Origin: an uncultured Clostridia bacterium
Lineage (GTDB): Bacteria; Bacillota; Clostridia; TANB77; CAG-508
Direction: 5' to 3'
Assembly: GCA_948502395.1 (NCBI GenBank)
Contig: CAOPES010000016.1
Coordinates: 1 to 12,395 of the forward strand
DNA length: 12,395 nt
Shown piece by piece: positions 7,121 through 12,395 of this stretch. Every line of letters begins with the position of its first letter. Positions within the stretch are counted from its first letter, which is position 1. Both the position numbers and the translations under genes were made by a program. The notes under the pieces were generated by a model. The model had not been told where the DNA came from and did no database searches. It was given only the letters and a program-made list of their open reading frames with translations.

Positions 7121-7149
7121 ATTATATCTTTATTTTTCAATTTAGTCAA
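7121..7149 (-). promoter_or_regulatory. Promoter of the rlmN operon
   Basis: On the - strand TTGACT (7144-7149) and TATAAT (7121-7126) are separated by 17 bp, about 30 bp before the GTG of rlmN. The outer two bases of the -35 overlap the putative target duplication of the adjoining 424-bp element, so the element ends 6 bp upstream of the -35 box. Confidence 0.82.
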
Positions 7150-7155
7150 ATTTCT

Positions 7156-7579
7156 GTTACTCGTTAATGACTTGGATGTGTTTGGAAGTGCAATGGTGCA
7201 AATTTTAGCTTTTATGATTTGAATGGAATGAGATATAGAATATGTAAGTTTATAAAAAAAGTAATGTTCGCGGGCAAGTAATTATTTTATTTTTTTCATA
7301 AATTCTTCGGTTTCTTACATAAGCAAAGAAATTCTAAAATTATTTTATGGCTCCCTTCCACAGCAAGTGTGAACTCTTTCCATAAAATAATTAAAGAATT
7401 TCTAACCTTATTTCAGGGCACATTCATAATTTATTCAAAAAATAAAATAATTACTTGAGCCTGAGTGAAAGCTCCTTTTTTTATAAACATACAAATTCTT
7501 ATCAAATGGAATGAACAAAATAAAAGCTAAAATTTGCTCCATTGCACTTCCAAACACATCCAAGCCATTAACGAGTAAC
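7156..7579. mobile_element. 424-bp near-palindromic MITE-like element
   Basis: The outer 60 bp at each end are inverted copies with 2 mismatches, both starting GTTACTCGTTAATG. Further in, other segments match in inverted register: GTTTATAAAAAAAG, then CAAGTAATTATTTTATTTTT, and finally an inner stem of about 24 bp with two mismatches (7329-7350 region against 7380-7403). The tip is CACA-GCAAG-TGTG (7359-7371), close to the exact centre, so the whole element can fold into one long hairpin with internal loops. It is flanked by AAATTTCT (7148-7155) and AAATTCCT (7580-7587), an 8-bp direct repeat with one mismatch, as expected for a target duplication. It holds no gene. It fills the gap between the six-helix membrane protein stop codon and the rlmN promoter. 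The TIR is not one I recognise; a structured non-coding RNA is the main alternative. Confidence 0.75.
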
Positions 7580-7585
7580 AAATTC

Positions 7586-8152
7586 CTACCAATGAAGTTT
7601 CCTAACAACCGCATCCTTTACATCCTTTGCACACCAAATCAAACAAAGAACAAAATTAGTTACAGAAACCACAATCGCACTAATATTAAGACCATTATTA
7701 GGAACAATATGTTCAGCCATCAAAATAGCAGGAAGCATACTAAGCATAACTATAATCAGCTGATAAATAGCATATTTGATATACTTTTTATAACTAACAA
7801 TAGTTAAAATTGCCATAGTAACATTTGCAATAATAATTATAATTGGAATTGCAATATTAATAGACCATCCCCTTTTAAAATGCAATATATAATCAATATA
7901 AACTGTTAAAAGCGAAATAGCTATGGTTTGTAAAAGCACATGCCCCGCAATATTAACATTTTTGCGGATAGAATAAATAACAACAACCCAAACATATACA
8001 ATTCCGCCATTTGCAAGTGCAGCCCACGGAATTTGTGGCGTTGTTAATTTATTAATTACCCATAACAATATTGCAACACATGCTGATGCAAACATTAAAA
8101 TTTTTATAATTTTATCACTTTTCTTCGCTTTAATTTTCTCTGGATATATCAT
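7586..8152 (-). CDS. Six-helix membrane protein, DUF6320-like, paired with the acyltransferase
   Basis: A 188-residue integral membrane protein with six predicted transmembrane helices at about 15-34, 43-61, 69-89, 97-119, 125-147 and 155-174. A basic N terminus (KIKAKKSDK) and a basic tail after the last helix suggest both ends are cytoplasmic. It resembles the membrane part of DUF6320 proteins that accompany alcohol-acetyltransferase-like genes in Clostridia, but lacks the N-terminal zinc-ribbon (CxxC) segment I associate with that family; this is recalled similarity, not a search result. The ATG lies 23 bases inside the acyltransferase gene with no strong ribosome site, so translation is probably coupled. 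It may serve as a membrane partner or acyl/lipid transporter for the acyltransferase. The TAG stop abuts the 424-bp element. Confidence 0.72.
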   Translation of the reverse strand: MIYPEKIKAKKSDKIIKILMFASACVAILLWVINKLTTPQIPWAALANGGIVYVWVVVIYSIRKNVNIAGHVLLQTIAISLLTVYIDYILHFKRGWSINIAIPIIIIIANVTMAILTIVSYKKYIKYAIYQLIIVMLSMLPAILMAEHIVPNNGLNISAIVVSVTNFVLCLIWCAKDVKDAVVRKLHW

Positions 8153-9422
8153 CTAAAACACCATTACTTTCTATTTTGATTTTAATTCCTTGTTCTTTTA
8201 GAAATTCATAAAATCTCTTTTCAATTTTATTATCTTGTAAAATTGATGTAAATGTAAACGCCAATTTGTTCTCAAAAGTACAGCTAGAACATTTAATTTT
8301 CTCCACTGGCTCTGGCGCAATTAACATTAAAAAATAATCTATATAATCCTTGTATTTACCTATAATACCAATTCTTCCTATATTTGAAAATGTTATTGTT
8401 GTATATTTTCTAATTTCAATATAACTTAATCTAACAAGTATCTTTTTTAAAAATAGCGGAACTGGCCTTATAAATGGATTTGTTCCTATTTTTACATTTG
8501 CAGACATTGTTTTTGTAATTTCTTCTTCTGTAAGTCTTTTTTCAAAATCACTTTTAACAAATTCTAAAATCTTTTCAAAAGTATTTGTGTTGTCTTTTTT
8601 AGGTTCTGCTTCTAATGTAATATAAGAAAAAAAGTTTGACATTGTTTTAGAAGGAAAAAACTTTTTTAAATTGACTGGTATGCAGACTTTTATTGGCTTT
8701 TTTCCTTTATATTTTATATACTTTTCTTGATAAATACTATATATCAAAACAGCTGTTAGATATTGTGTAATTGTTGCATTATATTTGTTGCACTCTCTTT
8801 TTAAATCTTCTAAATCAATCAGTTCGTGAATAGCACTTACTGCCCCTAATTTGATTTTTTCTCCCCTTATTACATATGCTTTCCTTGAAGAAGCATTTGA
8901 TTTAGCTTTTTTATCATAGTTTTTCATATAGCTATCTTCTGTATTGTACTCTATTTTTCTAATATGTCTTTCATCTTCACTCAATACTTCTGGATGCATA
9001 AGCTCTAAATATGTGTAGATAATCTCTCTAAAAAAAATTGTACCACCATTTCCGTCTGTTAAAGAATGAAATATATCAATATTAACTTTATTTTCAAAAT
9101 AGGTAACTTTAAAAAGATAGTTGTTATTTCTCCTACTATCAATATATTTGCAAGGATAATCACTTTCCTTTTCTATTATTGGTTCTTTGGTATTATGTTC
9201 GAAATAATACCAAAAAAGCCCTGGTCTCATTCTAACTTTAAAAGATTTATATTTGTTTAGTGTTTGCATTACTGCTTCTTTTAAAATGTTTGGCTCAACT
9301 TTTTCTTTTAAGACTGCTGATAAACGAAATACAGTACTATATTTCTTCCCAGTTGATATTGGGAAAATTTTGGCTGAATTGTCTAGCCTTCTCCAATATA
9401 ATCCATTTTCTTCCTTCTTCAT
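8130..9422 (-). CDS. Condensation-fold O-acyltransferase (alcohol acetyltransferase-like)
   Basis: A 430-residue protein of the CoA-dependent acyltransferase / condensation-domain superfamily, closest in pattern to fungal and bacterial alcohol acetyltransferases and PapA-type enzymes. The catalytic signature HxxxDG is present as HSLTDG (H119-G124), followed by NGG and a helix. A TFSNIGRIG stretch in the C-terminal half sits where the structural DFGWG-like motif is expected. The substrate is unknown. I start it at the ATG of MKKEENGLYW, which has AGGA five bases upstream. A GTG at 9494 would add 24 residues (beginning SQNGQNV), but that segment is low-complexity sequence inside a GGGGAC-type repeat and looks like repeat-derived DNA. 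It lies 3' of the hydrolase gene and overlaps the membrane protein gene by 23 bases. Confidence 0.8.
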   Translation of the reverse strand: MKKEENGLYWRRLDNSAKIFPISTGKKYSTVFRLSAVLKEKVEPNILKEAVMQTLNKYKSFKVRMRPGLFWYYFEHNTKEPIIEKESDYPCKYIDSRRNNNYLFKVTYFENKVNIDIFHSLTDGNGGTIFFREIIYTYLELMHPEVLSEDERHIRKIEYNTEDSYMKNYDKKAKSNASSRKAYVIRGEKIKLGAVSAIHELIDLEDLKRECNKYNATITQYLTAVLIYSIYQEKYIKYKGKKPIKVCIPVNLKKFFPSKTMSNFFSYITLEAEPKKDNTNTFEKILEFVKSDFEKRLTEEEITKTMSANVKIGTNPFIRPVPLFLKKILVRLSYIEIRKYTTITFSNIGRIGIIGKYKDYIDYFLMLIAPEPVEKIKCSSCTFENKLAFTFTSILQDNKIEKRFYEFLKEQGIKIKIESNGVLDDISREN

Positions 9423-9436
9423 AATCTTCCTTTCCG

Positions 9437-9494
9437 AGATATTTGGGACATTTGGGGACGTTTCCTTTTGGACATTTTGTCCATTTTGGGACAC
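9437..9494. repeat. GGGGAC-type repeat segment at the acyltransferase 5' end
   Basis: The segment contains several GGGAC/GTCCC units: GGGACA (9445-9450), GGGGACG (9454-9460), a perfect palindrome TGGACA-TTT-TGTCCA (9469-9483) and GGGACA (9488-9493). It lies between the hydrolase stop and the acyltransferase ATG, and is related in core motif to the repeats at 1705-1752 and 3699-3807. It creates an open 24-codon in-frame extension of the acyltransferase. Kinship rests on short motifs only. Confidence 0.5.
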
Positions 9495-9499
9495 ATCTC

Positions 9500-10414
9500 C
9501 TATTTGTTTATTAATTCTATTATATCTTGATATCCCTGATCTACAAGTTCTTGACTACTGTTTTTGTCTATTATCCATATGTGTTTTGCTTTTTCATATT
9601 CTTTTACTTCTATTTGCTGAATATTTTCTTCTTGTTTTGTATTCAACTCTTTTTGTTGCTGTTGTGCTCTTTGTTGTAATAATTTCACATCTGGATTTAG
9701 TATGTCATGTGTGCCTATTAGTATTGTTACATTTTGCAATTTACTTAGGTTTCCGTCTATTGGGTTTACCAAGTAGTTTTCCATTCCTTCATTTGAAGCA
9801 TATGCTATCCCTGCTAGTCTTAGTGATTCTTTGTTTAATATTGTATCTGATTTTTCTATGTTTCCAATTTCGGGATTGTTTAGTCTGACGTCTAGCCATG
9901 GCGATATTAGTATTGTTTTTGTTGGCATTGGTATGTCTTGCTCTCCAAGTAGTTCTTCTAAAGCAAGTGATAGTCCACCTCCTGCGGAGTCGCCCATTAT
10001 TATTAGGTTTTCACTTCCTATTTGTTCTATTATTTCTTTATATAGTGGTTCTACCATATTGAATACGTCTTTATATGTGTATTTTGGTGTTAGTGGATAG
10101 TCTGGCAAAATTATTGTCGCTCCTGTGTCTTTTGCTAGTTGTTCTACGAATTTCCAGTGATTACTTGTTGCTTCTGCCATGTATGAACCTCCATGGAAGT
10201 ATAGAATTTTTTTGTTTGTTTGTTTTTCGTTTGTTGTTATAATGAATATGTTTCTTCCTTTGTATTGCTTTGTTTCTATGTTACATGTTTTTTCTACTTT
10301 TGTTGGAATCTTGGTTTGTATGTCTGCTGTTATGTAGTATATTAGTATTGTTAGTATTATTGCTGTTATTATTAATATTGCTTCTAGCATTCCTTTTGCT
10401 ATTTTGCTTTTCAT
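9500..10414 (-). CDS. Membrane-anchored alpha/beta hydrolase, HSL-type esterase
   Basis: A 304-residue esterase/lipase of the hormone-sensitive-lipase (alpha/beta hydrolase_3) group. It has an oxyanion HGG (74-76), nucleophile elbow GDSAG (141-145, S143), acid D237 in GTHDIL and H278 in AKHIW, so the triad is complete. One N-terminal membrane helix (about 12-29) after a short basic start suggests an extracytoplasmic, anchored enzyme. A Gln-rich insert (247-267, QQRAQQQQKEL) between the acid and the His is unusual. The likely reaction is removal of short acyl groups, possibly opposing the downstream acyltransferase. The ATG has AAAGGG upstream. The stop (TAG) lies only a few bases before the repeat-linked open extension of the acyltransferase and 77 bases before its preferred ATG. 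Confidence 0.87.
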   Translation of the reverse strand: MKSKIAKGMLEAILIITAIILTILIYYITADIQTKIPTKVEKTCNIETKQYKGRNIFIITTNEKQTNKKILYFHGGSYMAEATSNHWKFVEQLAKDTGATIILPDYPLTPKYTYKDVFNMVEPLYKEIIEQIGSENLIIMGDSAGGGLSLALEELLGEQDIPMPTKTILISPWLDVRLNNPEIGNIEKSDTILNKESLRLAGIAYASNEGMENYLVNPIDGNLSKLQNVTILIGTHDILNPDVKLLQQRAQQQQKELNTKQEENIQQIEVKEYEKAKHIWIIDKNSSQELVDQGYQDIIELINK

Positions 10415-10438
10415 TTTATCACGCCCTTTGCTTTTCTT

Positions 10439-10447
10439 ATTCTATCA
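10439..10447 (-). promoter_or_regulatory. Probable extended -10 promoter of the hydrolase cassette
   Basis: On the - strand TGA-TAGAAT (-10 at 10439-10444, TG at 10446-10447) makes an extended -10 element about 25 bp before the hydrolase ATG. No good -35 box stands 17 bp upstream, so it would depend on the extended element. The preceding intrinsic terminator (10521-10556) supports a new transcript starting here. Confidence 0.45.
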
Positions 10448-10520
10448 CATTTATTGGAATAATAAAAGGTTACACATAGAAAAAAGAATATCATATATTT
10501 CTATAATTCTCTTGTAACAT

Positions 10521-10556
10521 AAAAAATTACCTTAGAATTTATATTTTCTAAGATAA
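10521..10556 (-). terminator. Intrinsic terminator downstream of the prepilin-like gene
   Basis: Arms TTACCTTAGAA (10527-10537) and TTCTAAGATAA (10546-10556) form an 11-bp stem around an 8-base loop. The single C/A mismatch seen on the + strand becomes a G-U pair in the - strand transcript. The - strand stem is followed by six U (10526-10521). It is nearly identical to the terminator at 12147-12189 and belongs to a duplicated Rpn tail. Confidence 0.82.
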
Positions 10557-10572
10557 CTTCTTGTTATATTTT

Positions 10573-10633
10573 TTTCTTTCTTCTATTTCCTTTTCTTAAC
10601 TGTTCTCATGACTGTATTATAATCCCAAGCATA
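10573..10633 (-). pseudogene. Decayed C-terminal fragment of an Rpn-family nuclease/transposase gene
   Basis: On the - strand this encodes an AWDYNTVMRT-like stretch that matches the tail of the gene at the right window edge (AIWDYNTGMRT). About 50 bases (10580-10629) align with 12321-12370 at roughly 85% identity, including CTGTATTATAATCCCAA. The match then breaks: the coding tail that follows in the intact copy (about 115 bp) is missing, and only the terminator hairpin continues. A TAG appears shortly after the conserved motif. This is a truncated relic, apparently of a second insertion, standing between the prepilin-like gene and its terminator. Confidence 0.7.
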
Positions 10634-10674
10634 GTAACTTCTAAAAGCTATTATGTTTATTTATGATTTTAATT

Positions 10675-11962
10675 CTATGTACTGAAACTGCTTGAATAGT
10701 TCCATGTTTCTTCTGTTTTGTCTGCTATTTTTGGTATTTCATTTTGTGTTATGCTAGATTTTAGCAATATTACTGGGCGTACACCAAATGCACTATCACG
10801 TTCATTGCCATTCATTGAATTAAACAAATAGCATGAATTTACTCTTACACCATCGCCACCAGCATGAATATCTCCCACATTAAAATCTGCATTTGATGCA
10901 TATGCTGTAATTGAACATGACGCTAACCAAAAACATGCTTGTTTCTGATTATAAAGTATATTATTAAATACCATATCATGTGCTCTTATATTTGTCATCC
11001 TTATCATTGGCTCATTCCCTGAATTTACAGTATATACATAATCAAATACAGTCCCTGATACTATCGTTTGTTGTTTTCCATTTATCCAACTTTGTGGTGT
11101 ATATTGATTTTCGAAGCTATATGTATCTCCATATTGTTTTCCGCCCCAAGAAGGAACTTTATTAAACTGTTTAATGTTTTCTTCTGTTGTTACTCCTGTT
11201 ATTTCATTTACATCATTTCTATTTACACTTCTTGCTGTTCCATATTGTGTTGTGTATAAACTACATAAATCATTTAATAGTGTTTCTGAATTTAAATAAC
11301 CTTTTGCTCCGTTTAAGTGTAAATATGGATCTGTTTCTGAATTATTGCTTTTCATCGGTCTTCCTGAAATTAATTTTATTCCACCTGTTGTACTGTCTTT
11401 TCCTAGTACTCTCCAATTTAAATCATTCTTTGAAATCTCATATATTTGGTCTGTATCATATCCTGTATCTGTTGCATTTGCCCTTTTACTTCCTGATGTT
11501 GGATTTTTGTAATCCACGTAATCTCCTATGTGTAAATGTCTTTTATTTGTACAATTTCCATCTTCGTTTGTACAATCATCTGCAATTGCTTTATCATACA
11601 TGTCTACTAATGTGAATAATTTTCCAAAATTAATTTCAATTCCACCTATTGTTATTACATCTACATCTGTTAGCTTTTCTACTTCTTCTGCTGTTAACTT
11701 CCCTTGTGCTTGTAATTCAGAGATTACTTCTGCTCTTGTTTTTCTTGTTTCATTTGTATTATCTACCATTGCATTTTCTACTATTGTCATTTCTATGTAC
11801 TCTTTTACTTCTCCACCCCTTGTTGCGTCTTTTGCTTGTATCGCTTTCGTTAATATTCCATTATCTCCTGTTAATGTTGCTATTGCTATTCCTGCAAGTA
11901 TTAATAATACTATAATTGTGATTACTAGTGCTATTAGCGTAATTCCGTTTGTTTTGTTTCAT
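10675..11962 (-). CDS. Prepilin-like secreted or surface protein, apparent 5' frameshift
   Basis: The 371-codon open part starts at an internal ATG (11790), but the same frame runs 52 codons further upstream and encodes a prepilin-type N terminus: GITLIALVI followed by a hydrophobic helix. The only plausible start, ATG at 11962 (MKQNK), is out of frame with it by one base, and an in-frame TGA (11961-11959) blocks the frame, so one base is lost or two gained near 11947-11958. The Glu expected at position 5 of mature pilins is Ala here. The body has a Cys pair (C73, C80 of the 371-codon frame), WRVLGKDSTTGGIKLISG (126-143), and a C-terminal FWLAS (287-291) to GVRPVILL (336-343) module typical of clostridial DUF6273-type surface proteins. 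Function is unknown. It may be a pseudogene or a sequencing error. Confidence 0.72.
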
Positions 11963-11997
11963 TTTTCTAAAATTCTCCCTTCTTTTGTTTACTAAAT

Positions 11998-12025
11998 TTT
12001 ATACTTTGCATTCACATTACGTCAA
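11998..12025 (-). promoter_or_regulatory. Promoter of the prepilin-like gene
   Basis: On the - strand TTGACG (12020-12025) and TATAAA (11998-12003) are separated by 16 bp, about 36 bp before the ATG at 11962. A GGGAG follows about 13 bases before that ATG, further than usual from it. The promoter looks intact, although the coding start is frameshifted. Confidence 0.65.
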
Positions 12026-12146
12026 CAGATATTCCATTAAATAATTTTTGTGTATACCACTTTTCGAATATAATAAGAAAATCTCAACGGCAATAGCAAT
12101 TATAGCATTTTTTATATTATTGAAAAGGATAACTTTCTTATAACAT

Positions 12147-12189
12147 AAAAAAATTACCTTAGAATTTATATTTTCTAAGATAATTTTTT
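12147..12189. terminator. Bidirectional terminator after the Rpn-family gene
   Basis: Arms TTACCTTAGAA (12154-12164) and TTCTAAGATAA (12173-12183) form the same hairpin as at 10521-10556. On the - strand it is followed by U7 (12153-12147) and on the + strand by T6 (12184-12189). It lies about 20 bases after the Rpn stop, and its copy downstream of the prepilin-like gene marks a duplicated end. Confidence 0.85.
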
Positions 12190-12204
12190 GTTCTATTTAT
12201 TTTC

Positions 12205-12395
12205 TTATAATTTTTCAATTTCTTCTTTTGTTAATCCTGTGATTTCTTCTATTGTTTGTATGTCAATTCCTTTTTTCAACATATTTTTAGCAATCTCTAA
12301 CTTTTCTAGTTTTGCACCTTCTTCTATTCCCTTTTCCTTAGCTGTTCTCATACCTGTATTATAATCCCAAATCGCTCTTTGTCTTGATATGTACA
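12205..12395 (-). CDS. Rpn-family recombination-promoting nuclease/putative transposase, 3' end only
   Basis: The last 62 residues of a gene running off the right edge. The tail reads RAIWDYNTGM, then RTAKEKGIEEG, then a charged helix, and ends ITGLTKEEIEKL with a TAA stop. This pattern is the usual C terminus of PD-(D/E)XK family transposase-like (Rpn, formerly DUF4351-linked) proteins of Bacteroidota and Clostridia, which act as DNA nucleases promoting recombination or as defence factors. The catalytic PD-(D/E)XK core would lie outside the window, so only the tail supports the call. The stop is followed by a bidirectional terminator, and a decayed copy of the same tail lies 1.7 kb away at 10573-10633. 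Confidence 0.72.
   Translation of the reverse strand, partial: YISRQRAIWDYNTGMRTAKEKGIEEGAKLEKLEIAKNMLKKGIDIQTIEEITGLTKEEIEKL

Noticed and set aside
7156..7579. CRISPR array or tandem repeats in the gene-free stretch
   Set aside because: The structure is one inverted repeat centred near 7367, without regularly spaced direct repeats.
7511..7807. 98-codon open frame on the + strand overlapping the palindrome's right arm
   Set aside because: Asn/Lys/Ile-rich antisense shadow of the membrane protein gene running out of the inverted repeat; no family features.
9253..9888. 211-codon open frame on the + strand
   Set aside because: It spans the ends of the hydrolase and acyltransferase genes in antisense, is low-complexity Leu/Phe-rich, and has no initiation signals. 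Both - strand genes have clear catalytic motifs.
10675..10980. Variable region of a diversity-generating retroelement at the prepilin-like gene 3' end
   Set aside because: The C-terminal module looks lectin-like, but no reverse transcriptase, template repeat or adenine-biased repeat pair is visible in the window.
11528..11995. 155-codon open frame on the + strand across the prepilin 5' region
   Set aside because: It is antisense to the prepilin-like gene, with Ser/Ile-rich composition arising from reverse reading of its hydrophobic helix; there is no ribosome site.

Overview
The window looks like chromosomal DNA from a low-GC Bacillota, probably an uncultured or gut-type Clostridia. It is strongly AT-rich, has purine-rich Shine-Dalgarno sites and sigma-A type promoters, and carries clostridial families (trmR, bipA, an Asp23-like protein, a prepilin-like protein beginning GITLIALVI, an Rpn-family tail). 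No tRNA, rRNA or CRISPR array was found.

Layout: one gene at the left is on the + strand, a RelA/SpoT-synthetase-domain protein (136-1038) with its own promoter and a strong terminator (1058-1085). Everything else is on the - strand. Read in transcription order from the right these are: the 3' end of an Rpn-family nuclease/transposase gene (12205-12395); a prepilin-like secreted or surface protein whose start codon is out of frame (10675-11962); a decayed second Rpn tail (10573-10633); an accessory cassette of membrane-anchored alpha/beta hydrolase, condensation-fold O-acyltransferase and six-helix membrane protein (10414 to 7586); a 424-bp near-palindromic insertion (7156-7579); a housekeeping operon rlmN, P-loop ATPase, Asp23-like protein, cmk, plsC (7090 to 3812); a pair of inverted REP-like repeats (3699-3807); then bipA and trmR (3567 to 1093).

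The housekeeping block serves translation and membrane synthesis: RlmN and TrmR modify rRNA/tRNA, BipA is a ribosome-associated GTPase, Cmk phosphorylates CMP and PlsC makes phosphatidic acid. A P-loop ATPase and an Asp23-like protein of unknown role sit tightly coupled inside it. The accessory block appears to handle acyl esters at the membrane.

The most noteworthy non-coding structure is the 424-bp palindrome. It has about 60-bp terminal inverted repeats (2 mismatches), an inner complementary stem and an 8-bp near-perfect target duplication. It sits exactly between the stop codon of the accessory cassette and the -35 box of rlmN. Other items worth a look are REP-like GGGGAC repeats, one of which overlaps the 5' end of the acyltransferase gene; a hairpin in the bipA leader; and the Rpn-tail/terminator duplication that flanks the frameshifted prepilin-like gene.
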